DNA of 59,548 nucleotides from Nitrospirota bacterium (GCA_013388435.1 JACAFE010000053.1:1-59548); one strand, 5' to 3'; counted from the stretch's first letter, positions 1-8,901 are shown. A program made the numbers and translations. The notes: generated by a model from the sequence alone, not told the origin.

Positions 1-9
1 TCTCTCACA

Positions 10-46
10 TTAAACTGACCAAAAAACTCAAATTAAATTGACCAAT
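10..46. repeat. Short direct repeats at window edge
   Basis: Two copies of TTAAAYTGACCAA occur 24 nt apart (about 10-22 and 34-46), in a stretch with no reading frame. Repeats of this kind can be transposase-binding sites at the end of an insertion sequence whose body would lie left of the window, but nothing here proves it. Confidence 0.25.
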
Positions 47-139
47 ATAAAATAAAGAAAAGGCAAGGAGGAAGGGGCAATTAATAGACCGATTCCTCCT
101 TTATGCAAAAGAGCACTGCCTTAAAATCAAACTGTTTAT

Positions 140-3100
140 TTACCCTTTTGATAGACTGAATATTTCTTTTAAATCCTTGTCAGAGAGCTCTGTAATCCAT
201 TTCTCACCTGTAGCAACAGTTAAATCAGCAAGCTCCTTTTTAGCCTTGATCATCTCGTCAATCTTTTCCTCAAATGTCCCTATGGTGATGAGACGGTGGA
301 CAGTTACATTTTTCTCCTGCCCTATTCTGTATGTCCTGTCCGTTGCCTGCGCCTCTACAGCGGGGTTCCACCAGAGGTCATAGTGTATTACACTTGTTGC
401 CCTGGTAAGGTTCAGCCCTGTACCTCCAGCCTTCAGGGAGATTACCATCAATTTATGCAAATCCCTTTCCTGAAAGTCCTCAACCATACTGTCTCTTTTA
501 GCCCTCGGTATGCCTCCATGTAAGAAGAGAGGCTCCTCTTTAAGTTCACTTCTAATCATATCAGTAAGCAGCTCTCCCATTTCTTTATACTGGGTGAAGA
601 GCAATGCCTTTTCTTTCATGGATATTATCTTCCGTATTAACTCTATGGTCTTCTCTGATTTGCCTGAAAGCTCCTTAAGTGGTTTCCCCTTTTTTGAATA
701 GTGAACAGGGTGATTACATATCTGTTTGAGTGAGGTGATAAGCTTAAATATCAGCCCCCGCCTTTCAATCCCTTCTCTCATTTGAATCTCTTTCATTATG
801 CCGTCTACCACCTGTTTATAAAGGGCAGCCTGTTCCTTTGTAAGATAGCAGTATTCATCAAAGATCATCTTATCAGGTAGGTCGCTTATGATAGACCTGT
901 CTGTCTTGAGCCTCCTCAGTATAAACGGCTCTGTTGCACGCCTGAGCTGCTCGATCCTTTCTTTATCTCTATACTTCTCTATTGGGATGGCATACCTCCT
1001 CTGGAAGCTTCGGAGTTGCCCCATGTACCCCCTGTTTATGAAGTCGAAGATGCTCCAGAGTTCGGTGAGCCTGTTTTCAACAGGTGTTCCACTCATTGCA
1101 ATAAAGGATTCAGCCTTAAGGGATTTTACTGCCTTCGTCTGATCCGTATCAGGATTCTTTATATTTTGTGCCTCGTCAATAACTACCACTGCCCATTCCC
1201 TTTCACTGAATTTCTCATTATCCCGTCTTAAGATGCCGTAACTAGTAATGACCACATCTTTATTTTTTATGGATAGATTCCTTTCATTACCGTGATACAC
1301 CAGAACAGATAGGGATGGCGCAAACCTCTGACATTCCTTATGCCAATTCCCAATGAGAGTCGTCGGACAGATTACAAGCACGGGATTCCTCAGTTTCCTA
1401 TCTTCCTTAAGTTTTAATATGAGGGTGATTACCTGGATAGTCTTTCCAAGCCCCATGTCATCAGCAATACAGGAGCCAAGACCTTTTATTGTATTTGAAT
1501 AGAGCCACTTAACACCTCTGTCCTGATAGTGCCTCAGACGTCCATTGAGTGTAGAAGGGATCTCGATATCCTCCAGTCTCCTAAGATCGTCTGCAATCCT
1601 CTTCAGTACGGCATCTGGTTTAAAGGGTATACCATCTATCTCTCCTGTGAGTGTTGACCTCAGAAGCTCCATGGAAGATAAACGGGGCAGTGGCTTTTTG
1701 AGTCTCTCAAGAAGACCCCTTACCTCTTCAGAGTTAAGCAGGACATATTGATCCTTGAATCTCACAAGCCCTCTTGCTGACTCTACAAGCTTGATGAATT
1801 CGTCTTTTGAAATGGCTCTATCTCCGATTGCAATCTCCCATGAAAATTGGAGGAGCTCCTCAAGTGAAAGGTAAGAGACGGCTTTCTCATCCTTAGTTTT
1901 AGCCTTGATGTTAATACGTGGGGTAGCAAGATTTCTCAATTCCTTTGGAATAATAAGCCTGATACCCAGCAGTGTCAGTACGTTTGAAACATCAGTCATA
2001 AAGCGTGCCATATCCTCAAGGTCAATAAGTGCACCGCTTTCCCCTTTTCTGTTTAATATCTTCTTCAGCTCTGGCATGTACTCAGATGCAATTGCAATCT
2101 GTCTCGATACATCTGTCCTGACTATATCTGCAGGGCAGGAAAATATGGTCTCTTTAGCATCAAAGACCTCTGAGAGGGACAATACAGGCGAAATCGGATC
2201 CCTTTTGTTTTCTACATCTATATAGACGCTAAACCGGTCATCTGGTGATGTCTCAATCCTGATCACAGGTGAGATGTCCTTCTTTCTTACAGAGAGCCTT
2301 TCAAGCCAGTCAGCAACAGCCTTTCCCGTATGTCTTTCCTCAAATCTCCTTGCCTTGTATATATCACCTAAAAAAAAGGCCCTGCAAAGCTTATCTCTCC
2401 CAGCTCTCCCATTACCGTAGCGATGAACAATATGGGTAAGGATCATTGATAGGACATCATACACACCTTCATCGCTCAGTATGCTCTCATCTGCATCTCT
2501 GATGCCTAAAGTGGGAGGCTTTATAGCTATAAGATAATCAAGTGCCTGCTGAATCTTTTCATCATGTATGAGTGGTATATATCGAATCGAAAAATCATGC
2601 CCGCCCTTCATGACTACTTCAGGGACAAAAGATGCTGAACGTATGAGAGCAAGGGCAACAGATGTTAAGATGTTAAAGAATCGTGATGAAAGGGAATTAT
2701 TACCCAGGGTAGTGTCAAAAGGCAGGCTCAGAAAAAGATCGAAAACAGAACCTGGGGGGACTACGATACCCTGCTTCTCTATAAGCCTGATGCGATTTTC
2801 GATTATTTCTGGAATCCTTACTGAGAGTCTTTTGTTAACAGTTCTACGGCCATCGGATACGATATGATGTAACAGTGAATTGAGGTCATCTGAATTAACT
2901 CCATGTGTTGTTATAAAAACCTTCATACCTTCAGAAGTATATAGTAGATGAAAGTCTATGGCTCTCAATGACGGGCTCTCATCTACAATGGTAAGTGATT
3001 CTATTTCCTTAGCAACATCTTTATATGCCTGAAGCAAAATCTTTTTGAAATCGCTATCAGGATAAAAAAGCGGGTTATCAGTGAGAAGAGTGAAAAGGGA

Positions 3101-3754
3101 AGTAATGTCAAGGGCAGGGAAGGACAGGACGGGGTCTTCCAGATCAGAAGGTATCTCTTTGTTGACCAGCTGGTAGAGGGGGATAAAGGTATCATTGCCC
3201 TGTACCTTCTGTTCCATCTGAAAGGTCGATGTAAGCCCCGCTGCTTGGATAAGGGTCTCTGTTGAAATCCCACGTAAATTGAACAGGAGAAAAGGATTTT
3301 TATCAATTTCATTGGCTATGATGTAATATACCGCTGCTAAGTGTTTGCAAGGATTTGCCCAGTCAGGACAGGAACAGTTTGCTTCCAGGTCTTTCCAATT
3401 TTCTGGTAAGAGACAAATACCCTGTTTATCAAGAATCTCGAGGATGGACTCCGGGAGCTTTCCCAGAGTTAATTCAGAGGCAATAGAAAGGTTGGATGAA
3501 ACAATAGACTTTATCTTTTCTATTTGTTTGCTGCTGAATTGCCTAAGCTTTATTTTTATATTGTATGGTCTGGGCATTGAACCCTGAACCTTTGCAATAA
3601 CCCTTACATCTTCGAGTTTGATCTCTCTGACGCTACCATTATTAGCATATCTTCTTCCCCTGGGGAGGCGATTGGTGTTATAGTCGATCTTCTCCATAGC
3701 TTCAACCCAGGCATTTCCCCACCATGTTTTTCCAAAAAATTTTCTTGAACTCAT
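140..3754 (-). CDS. SNF2-family DEAD/DEAH-box helicase with N-terminal SWIM zinc finger
   Basis: A large (about 1204 aa) ATP-dependent DNA translocase of the SNF2/Rad54 superfamily, presumably acting on DNA or nucleoprotein in the cytoplasm. A SWIM zinc finger of the CxC...CxH type lies near residues 129-140 (CSCPDWANPCKH). The middle region is unassigned. The SNF2 core follows: Walker A DDMGLGKT near 767, Walker B-like VIDEAQ near 860, and the C-terminal helicase motif ATDRTYRIGQ near 1140. The ORF call begins at a TTG; an in-frame ATG two codons later (3754) is taken as the start. It is the only gene on this side of the repeat-rich gap and has higher G+C than the core genes, which would fit a separate history. 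Its cellular role in bacteria is not defined. Confidence 0.9.
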   Translation of the reverse strand: MSSRKFFGKTWWGNAWVEAMEKIDYNTNRLPRGRRYANNGSVREIKLEDVRVIAKVQGSMPRPYNIKIKLRQFSSKQIEKIKSIVSSNLSIASELTLGKLPESILEILDKQGICLLPENWKDLEANCSCPDWANPCKHLAAVYYIIANEIDKNPFLLFNLRGISTETLIQAAGLTSTFQMEQKVQGNDTFIPLYQLVNKEIPSDLEDPVLSFPALDITSLFTLLTDNPLFYPDSDFKKILLQAYKDVAKEIESLTIVDESPSLRAIDFHLLYTSEGMKVFITTHGVNSDDLNSLLHHIVSDGRRTVNKRLSVRIPEIIENRIRLIEKQGIVVPPGSVFDLFLSLPFDTTLGNNSLSSRFFNILTSVALALIRSASFVPEVVMKGGHDFSIRYIPLIHDEKIQQALDYLIAIKPPTLGIRDADESILSDEGVYDVLSMILTHIVHRYGNGRAGRDKLCRAFFLGDIYKARRFEERHTGKAVADWLERLSVRKKDISPVIRIETSPDDRFSVYIDVENKRDPISPVLSLSEVFDAKETIFSCPADIVRTDVSRQIAIASEYMPELKKILNRKGESGALIDLEDMARFMTDVSNVLTLLGIRLIIPKELRNLATPRINIKAKTKDEKAVSYLSLEELLQFSWEIAIGDRAISKDEFIKLVESARGLVRFKDQYVLLNSEEVRGLLERLKKPLPRLSSMELLRSTLTGEIDGIPFKPDAVLKRIADDLRRLEDIEIPSTLNGRLRHYQDRGVKWLYSNTIKGLGSCIADDMGLGKTIQVITLILKLKEDRKLRNPVLVICPTTLIGNWHKECQRFAPSLSVLVYHGNERNLSIKNKDVVITSYGILRRDNEKFSEREWAVVVIDEAQNIKNPDTDQTKAVKSLKAESFIAMSGTPVENRLTELWSIFDFINRGYMGQLRSFQRRYAIPIEKYRDKERIEQLRRATEPFILRRLKTDRSIISDLPDKMIFDEYCYLTKEQAALYKQVVDGIMKEIQMREGIERRGLIFKLITSLKQICNHPVHYSKKGKPLKELSGKSEKTIELIRKIISMKEKALLFTQYKEMGELLTDMIRSELKEEPLFLHGGIPRAKRDSMVEDFQERDLHKLMVISLKAGGTGLNLTRATSVIHYDLWWNPAVEAQATDRTYRIGQEKNVTVHRLITIGTFEEKIDEMIKAKKELADLTVATGEKWITELSDKDLKEIFSLSKG

Positions 3755-3815
3755 AGCCAATAATGATTATTCGATTCAAATAATTGTATCATGACAATCT
3801 TATGTATCAGTTCAG

Positions 3816-3973
3816 TAGTGTCCTGTAAAAATTTATAAAAGCATGGCCTATTCTTTACCTGCCAGTTGCATAAAAATCGTAGAAAAACAGTAATTAAATC
3901 ATCGTAGAATAACCTACTTATTGGATAAAATAGGGCTCATCATAACAAAAATATCCAAAACAGGAGGACACTA
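3816..3973. mobile_element. MITE-like element with TAGTGTCCT terminal inverted repeats
   Basis: A 158-bp non-coding segment begins TAGTGTCCTGT and ends ACAGGAGGACACTA. The outer 9 bp are perfect inverted repeats, and the similarity continues inward with a 3-nt offset. It carries no ORF and no obvious target-site duplication. Only one copy is in the window, so mobility is inferred from structure alone. Confidence 0.45.
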
Positions 3974-4133
3974 TAAGTGAAGTATAGCAAAAGAGAATTT
4001 TTAAGTCGAGCATACAAAATTCCAGTGATGTTACTATTTTAAAATGTCACACTTTGGTTATTCTTTTTTCCTTAAGAGATAAGTGATTAACCCGAAAAAT
4101 GCAGACATTTTTCACAGGTCATAGATCATAAAA

Positions 4134-4190
4134 GGCTGAAGGCAAATAGCAAAAAAAGGCTGAAGGCTTTAGGCTGAAGGCTGAAGTATA
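4134..4190 (+). repeat. GGCTGAA heptad repeat
   Basis: Irregular runs of AGGCTGAAGGC/GGCTGAAG end in GCTGAAGTATAA. The same block, with the same AAGTATAA ending, lies inside the palindromic element at 21485-21596 (21522-21555). The 3761-4845 gap also holds the other repeats listed separately. No full-length gene is seen there. Confidence 0.6.
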
Positions 4191-4259
4191 AAGCAAAAAC
4201 AATAACGTACAGCTCAAATCGTAAGGAGCAAAGCTCAAAAAGAAGGTTGAAGGCAAATA

Positions 4260-4372
4260 GCGTTTATAGCGTTATAGCGTTTATTGCGTTCATTGCGTTA
4301 TAGCGTTTATAGCGTTCATTGCGTTTATTGCGTTATTGCGTTATTGCGTTCATTGCGTTTATTGCGTTTATC
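4260..4372. repeat. GCGTTTATT tandem array, 13 units
   Basis: Thirteen head-to-tail units of 8 or 9 nt: GCGTTTATT, GCGTTTATA, GCGTTCATT, GCGTTATT or GCGTTATA, ending GCGTTTATC followed by AAATA. A second array of the same units and the same exit sequence lies at 59355-59423. There are no spacers, so it is not a CRISPR. Confidence 0.85.
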
Positions 4373-4431
4373 AAATAACATAAAGCGAATAGCTTATAGT
4401 TCGTGGCAAACAACTATTAACATAATGAAAT

Positions 4432-4596
4432 GGCAATAATTCAATTTATGAAACAAAATCACGGGTCTCTTTTTACTGAGGCTGAAGTCGAAGCGTAAGC
4501 CTCAGAGATAAAATAGGTAACTACATCAAAATATAAAATAGAGCTATGTTCTTATATTAAGGTAGTTTATTTTGGTTCATAAATTGAATTATTGCC
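4432..4596. mobile_element. Palindromic MITE-like element, copy 1 (165 bp)
   Basis: Terminal inverted repeats of about 28 bp with one mismatch begin GGCAATAATTCAATTTATGA at each end. The interior includes an 8-bp hairpin, CTGAGGCT/AGCCTCAG (4476-4505). The left 37 nt are identical to the reverse complement of the right end of the copy at 21485-21596. The two are therefore one element in opposite orientations. There is no coding capacity. Confidence 0.7.
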
Positions 4597-4676
4597 AATA
4601 AACAACCTTATAACTAAATTGACAAAGGGGGAACATAGCAAAGAGCAACGAGCGTAGAGCAAATAAAAAAGCCTAA
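4597..4676 (+). repeat. Interspersed repeat module B, diverged copy 1
   Basis: Begins with TAAACAACCTTATAACTAA after the palindromic element, then a TTGACAAAGG-like segment and an AGCAAAGAGC...AAATAAAAA tail. The same order is found at 19131-19245 (reverse) and 21597-21715 (forward). Confidence 0.6.
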
Positions 4677-4692
4677 CGCCTTGAGCCTATTT

Positions 4693-4791
4693 TCAATTTC
4701 GCAATTTCTGTATTATTTCAATTGCATTTTTAGGGTCAACGAAATCATCATTCTTCGAAGGCGGAAATATTATGACTTCAATATAGCTCAC
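4693..4791 (-). pseudogene. Remnant ORF of about 32 aa
   Basis: A short frame from a GTG (or from a degraded upstream part) reads SYIEVIIFPPSKNDDFVDPK and then NAIEIIQKLRN before TGA. The mixed charged and hydrophobic sequence looks like the C-terminal end of a small protein, perhaps antitoxin-like. A similar string, PKNLIEIMQILL, is readable near 52545-52580. There is no ribosome binding site, and the frame is closed just upstream. I treat it as a decayed gene end, with low certainty. Confidence 0.25.
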
Positions 4792-4845
4792 TTCAAATAT
4801 AAATTAGAAGAAAATCATCGTATCCATCCGAATTAGGAAGATGGG

Positions 4846-5301
4846 TTAGAGCTTCTTGATTTTCTCTATTATGGCTGTGGTTGAGATGCCTTCTAAATAA
4901 GGTAGGCTATGGGTTTCTCTGGCGATGTCAGAGCCTATGATGTCTTTTTTTTCCCAGTCTCCACCTTTTACGAGCACATCTGGTTTTATTGTTTTAATAA
5001 GTTCATATGGTGTGTCCTCATCAAAAACTACCACATAATCTACCATTTCAAGAGAGGAAAGCACCTCTGCTCTATGTTGTTCAAAATTAACAGGCCTTCC
5101 TGGTTTTATTCTTGAGACAGACACATCTGAATTCATACCAATTATCAGAACATCTCCAAGTTTCTTTGCTTCTTTTAAATAGCGTATATGCCCGACATGG
5201 ATTATATCAAAGCAGCCATTCGTAAAAACAATTCTTTTGTTTTTGGCTTTCAGTCTTTTTATTTCTTCTAATAAACCTTTTTTGTCAAGTATTATGCCCA
5301 T
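4846..5301 (-). CDS. HldE-C/RfaE2-type nucleotidyltransferase
   Basis: A 151-aa single-domain cytidylyltransferase-fold enzyme. TNGCFDIIHVGH carries the HxGH nucleotide-binding motif at residues 35-38, and NSDVSVSRIKPGRPVN follows, as in the C-terminal domain of HldE (D-glycero-beta-D-manno-heptose 1-phosphate adenylyltransferase). In that family it makes ADP-heptose for LPS inner core. The sugar-kinase half of HldE is absent and must be encoded elsewhere. It starts at ATG and is the last gene of the long minus-strand run. Other small nucleotidyltransferases (for example glycerol-3-phosphate cytidylyltransferase) share the fold, so the exact substrate is inferred. Confidence 0.85.
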   Translation of the reverse strand: MGIILDKKGLLEEIKRLKAKNKRIVFTNGCFDIIHVGHIRYLKEAKKLGDVLIIGMNSDVSVSRIKPGRPVNFEQHRAEVLSSLEMVDYVVVFDEDTPYELIKTIKPDVLVKGGDWEKKDIIGSDIARETHSLPYLEGISTTAIIEKIKKL

Positions 5302-5422
5302 AAAGTATTTCTCTGTTATAAAACTGATAATTCAGTTAGACCGCAAAAATGCCTTTAACCAAAATATACTTAAATATTAAATCGGGCAAAAATTAAAATT
5401 TGTCAACGGGCTTAACATAATA

Positions 5423-5854
5423 TTAAAATATTTTTATTATTTTTAATCCGAGAAAAGCCTGGAGCAGATAGAAAACCAAAATCAAAATACCAGCAACAAA
5501 GTGAATGGTTCTCCATTTTAGATCATATGCTCTTATTTGCTTTGAAACGTAAAAAGTTAATATCAGCAAAATCATTATAATTACCCCATTCAAAAAATGA
5601 ATGGTATATTTAAATATATATCCATTATTAAAATACGCTGTTCCAAGTCCGCCTGAAAATCCTAATATCCCGAATAAAATAAAAAAAGGACCAAATTTTC
5701 TATGTTTTTTTATTATGTGTGTTAGAATTTGATTTTTCCTGACCCGCATATTACGTATTTTATATCCGAGCGCAGCCTGATAGAAAAACAGCAGGATGAT
5801 TATAAAATTGTATAATCCATGTGTATATTTCAGATATTCGTTAATATTTTTCAT
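5423..5854 (-). CDS. Four-helix membrane protein, DUF4079/cytochrome b561-like
   Basis: A 143-aa integral membrane protein with about four hydrophobic segments. Histidines at helix starts (KYTHGLYN, KKHRKFGP, YTIHFLNG, RTIHFVAG) are spaced as in small b-type cytochromes, so heme binding is possible. The HGLYN and HRKFGP patterns recall the DUF4079 family. It lies 26 nt downstream of rseP on the same strand and may be co-transcribed. Function is unknown; the heme idea is inference. Confidence 0.6.
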   Translation of the reverse strand: MKNINEYLKYTHGLYNFIIILLFFYQAALGYKIRNMRVRKNQILTHIIKKHRKFGPFFILFGILGFSGGLGTAYFNNGYIFKYTIHFLNGVIIMILLILTFYVSKQIRAYDLKWRTIHFVAGILILVFYLLQAFLGLKIIKIF

Positions 5855-5880
5855 TCTAAAAAATTAAAATCTTCATTTAT

Positions 5881-6951
5881 TTACGGAAGTTGTTTTCCTG
5901 TTATAAGTCTCAAAATATCATAATAAAAAACTATTACCATAAGGGTAAGCAATATAGCAAGTCCTACTTTCTGGCTGTTTGCTATGAATTTTTCGCTAAG
6001 AGGTTTTTTTCTTATTGCCTCTATTCCGAAAAACAGTATGTGGCCTCCATCAAGTATTGGAATCGGGAATAAATTTATTACACCTAAATTTATGTTAATA
6101 ATCGCCATGAAAATAAAGAAATTCAGAAATCCTTTCGATGCCTGTTCTCCTGCCATCTGGACTATCATAATAGGCCCGCCTATTGTATTCATTGGCAATA
6201 CCCTTTGTATAAGTTTAACAACAGACACAACGGTTAGTTCTGCAATTTCATAAGTTCTGACGATACTGTCTTTCAAAGCCTCGCCAACTGATTCCTTTTT
6301 TATCATGGTACTGCCAGAAGGTTGTATCCCAATAAGTCCTATTTCCTTTTCTTCACCAAAAATATTTTGCGTCTTTTTCTTTTCAGGGATTATATTAATC
6401 TCTAAATTTTCATTTGCTCTCGATATTTTCAATGTAAGAGATTTGCCAGGACTATTATGAATTACTTCTGTCATTTCATCCCATTGAGAGATTGATTTCC
6501 CATTGATTTCTATAATCCTGTCTCCTTTTGTAATTCCTGCTTTTTGAGCAGGGGTATCAGGCATTACATTTCCAATCTCGGGCAAAAGCACAGGCAATCC
6601 GTTTACAAAGCTGAAGAAAAAGATAAGGGCTGCAAATGCAATGTTGAAAAAAGGGCCTGCAAAAACAATTATAAATCTTTTCCAGACAGGCTGATAGTTG
6701 AATGAAAACGGTTTTTCTTCTTCTGTAAGTTCTGTCTCGGTGTTTTCACCGAGCATCTTGACATATCCGCCAAAAGGAACTGCTGATAGAAGATATTCTG
6801 TATCTCCATATTTTTTGCCTATGATTTTAGGCCCAAAGCCAAGAGAAAACTTTAAAACTTTTACTTTAAGTAATTTTGCAAAGAGAAAATGACCAAGCTC
6901 GTGAACAAAAATTATAATCCCGAGCAACAATATAGCTGATAAAATTGACAT
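5881..6951 (-). CDS. rseP: RseP-family site-2 metalloprotease
   Basis: A 356-aa intramembrane zinc protease. The catalytic HELGH lies at residues 17-21 in the first transmembrane helix. A periplasmic PDZ domain (about 115-195) contains GITKGDRIIEINGK. The third zinc ligand motif, PIPILDGGH, is near 298, with a final helix after it. In the family it cleaves anti-sigma factors and signal-peptide remnants within the membrane. It follows dxr by 4 nt, the usual dxr-rseP order. Confidence 0.95.
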   Translation of the reverse strand: MSILSAILLLGIIIFVHELGHFLFAKLLKVKVLKFSLGFGPKIIGKKYGDTEYLLSAVPFGGYVKMLGENTETELTEEEKPFSFNYQPVWKRFIIVFAGPFFNIAFAALIFFFSFVNGLPVLLPEIGNVMPDTPAQKAGITKGDRIIEINGKSISQWDEMTEVIHNSPGKSLTLKISRANENLEINIIPEKKKTQNIFGEEKEIGLIGIQPSGSTMIKKESVGEALKDSIVRTYEIAELTVVSVVKLIQRVLPMNTIGGPIMIVQMAGEQASKGFLNFFIFMAIININLGVINLFPIPILDGGHILFFGIEAIRKKPLSEKFIANSQKVGLAILLTLMVIVFYYDILRLITGKQLP

Positions 6952-6955
6952 CTAC

Positions 6956-8122
6956 TTAACCTCTTTTTTTAAGTATTATTTCAGACGCTGTCTTTCTCGC
7001 CCATCTGTCGGATTCAAGAATATGCTCGATATTTTGATCTGACAGGGTAGTGTGGAGTTCCATTGTCTTTTTTATTATAACTGGAATGTCGCAGAATCCG
7101 ATAGCTCTATTTAGAAAAGCATTAACAGCTACTTCGTTTGCGGCATTAAGAACCGATGGCATTGTGCCGCCTTCTTTGAGAGCTTCATAAGCGTAAGATA
7201 GACATGGAAATTTCTTATTATCGGGTTCCATAAATGTTAAGGTGCCGATTTTCTGTAATGGAAGATTTTTTATTACATTATCAAGTCGCTGGGGATAATT
7301 CATTGCATATGCAATAGGACCTTTCATATCAGGAACAGAAAGTTGTGCCAAAATGCTGCTGTCATTAAATTCCACCATCGAATGAATTATACTTTGGGGA
7401 TGGATAAGAACTTCTATTCTTTCCGGTGAAAGATTGAAGAGATGATATGCTTCTATAACTTCGAGCCCCTTATTCATCAATGTTGCTGAATCAATAGTTA
7501 TTTTTTTGCCCATCTGCCAGTTTGGATGTTCAAGAGCTTCTTCGGGCTTTATTTTTTTTAAATCTTTCTCCGGATAACATGAAAACGGTCCACCTGATGC
7601 TGTGAGAATAATTTTTCTTAAACATTTCCTCTTCTGTCCCTGAAGACATTGGAATACAGCACTGTGTTCGCTATCAACAGGCAATATTTTTGTTTTATAT
7701 TTTCTTGCTTCCTTAAAAACAATGCTCCCTGCCATAACCAGTGATTCTTTGTTCGCAAGACCGATTATTCTGCTCCTACGAACTGCTGAGAGTGTTGGCA
7801 TTAGCCCTGCTGCACCAACAATAGCAGACAGAACAAAATCAACATTCTCGAGAGAAGCAACATCTGATATGCCTTTCTGGCCATAAAGAATCTCTAAATG
7901 TCTGAATTTCTTTCCAAGTCTTCTCCTTAGTTCGGTAGCACCTTCAGCATCCGCAACAGCAACTACTTCAGGGTTAAAAGTCTTGATTTGTTTTTCAAGG
8001 AGTGATATATTTTTCCCGGCTGTAAGCGCTATTACATTAAATTTATCCCTGTGTGCAAGGACAATATCAAGAGCGCTCTTTCCAATAGAGCCAGTTGAGC
8101 CAAGAATTGATATGCGTTTCAA
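6956..8122 (-). CDS. dxr: 1-deoxy-D-xylulose 5-phosphate reductoisomerase
   Basis: A 388-aa NADPH-dependent enzyme making 2-C-methyl-D-erythritol 4-phosphate, the first committed step of the MEP isoprenoid pathway. The N-terminal GSTGSIG (8-14) binds NADPH; VDSEHSAVFQ and KITIDSATLMNKGLEVIEA are family active-site motifs. The start is TTG (8122), inside a TTGA overlap with the cdsA stop, which indicates translational coupling. It sits with uppS, cdsA and rseP in the common envelope and isoprenoid cluster. Confidence 0.95.
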   Translation of the reverse strand: MKRISILGSTGSIGKSALDIVLAHRDKFNVIALTAGKNISLLEKQIKTFNPEVVAVADAEGATELRRRLGKKFRHLEILYGQKGISDVASLENVDFVLSAIVGAAGLMPTLSAVRRSRIIGLANKESLVMAGSIVFKEARKYKTKILPVDSEHSAVFQCLQGQKRKCLRKIILTASGGPFSCYPEKDLKKIKPEEALEHPNWQMGKKITIDSATLMNKGLEVIEAYHLFNLSPERIEVLIHPQSIIHSMVEFNDSSILAQLSVPDMKGPIAYAMNYPQRLDNVIKNLPLQKIGTLTFMEPDNKKFPCLSYAYEALKEGGTMPSVLNAANEVAVNAFLNRAIGFCDIPVIIKKTMELHTTLSDQNIEHILESDRWARKTASEIILKKRG

Positions 8123-8901
8123 CTTATTTGTCTTACAATCCAGTAAAGTACCGGGCCTGCAAATAATGCACCATCGAGTTTATCAAGAATACCGCCGTGT
8201 CCCGGTATCAGGATACCGGAGTCTTTAACTCCTGCATCGCGTTTAAACATTGATTCCACAAGATCACCAATAATTGTTATGGTACCTATTATTATACCAG
8301 CAACAATAGCATTATAAATACTTATTGATGCAAGTAAGGTGTATTTTATTAATAATGAGCCAAGAATTCCGCCTGAAACCGAACCCCATGCACCTGCAAC
8401 AGTTTTATTTGGACTCATTTCTCTGTATAGTTTTGTTTTACCAAAAGACTTGCCAATATAATATGCGAGCGAATCAGCAGACCAGACAGTTGCATATAAG
8501 AAAATAATCCAAACAGGGCTTATTTCTCTCAATTGTACTTGAAAAGAAATAAAGCATGGTATGTAAATAATTCCCATTACAGGCGCTGAAATATCCTGCA
8601 AAGAGTAAAGAGGCGTTTTTTTAAACAATAGTCTGATTATCATTATAGCCATGACCGAAATTACAATCGCTGAAATAATTTCTTTAGGATAAAATGTTGC
8701 GGCAAGTGTTATAAAAATACATGAAACAATTCCTGTATATTTGATAAGCCCGTAAACTTTATACATAGAATAAAATTCAAGAATGGCGATAACAGAAATA
8801 ATAGCAATCAAGAAAAAGAACCAGTTTCTGTCAAGAAACATTATATATAAATAAAGCAGGGGTAAAACAATAGCTGCAACAGCAATTCTTTTAAAATGCA
8901 T
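8119..8901 (-). CDS. cdsA: Phosphatidate cytidylyltransferase
   Basis: A 260-aa polytopic membrane enzyme converting phosphatidic acid and CTP to CDP-diacylglycerol, the precursor of membrane phospholipids. The CDS signature near the C-terminus is clear: KRDAGVKDSGILIPGHGG followed by ILDKLDGALF. About eight hydrophobic segments precede it. It overlaps uppS by 11 nt and dxr by 4 nt, so the three are probably translated from one mRNA. Confidence 0.95.
   Translation of the reverse strand: MHFKRIAVAAIVLPLLYLYIMFLDRNWFFFLIAIISVIAILEFYSMYKVYGLIKYTGIVSCIFITLAATFYPKEIISAIVISVMAIMIIRLLFKKTPLYSLQDISAPVMGIIYIPCFISFQVQLREISPVWIIFLYATVWSADSLAYYIGKSFGKTKLYREMSPNKTVAGAWGSVSGGILGSLLIKYTLLASISIYNAIVAGIIIGTITIIGDLVESMFKRDAGVKDSGILIPGHGGILDKLDGALFAGPVLYWIVRQIS

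Noticed and set aside
4260-4372. CRISPR array
   Set aside because: Units are 8-9 nt with no spacers and no cas genes nearby.
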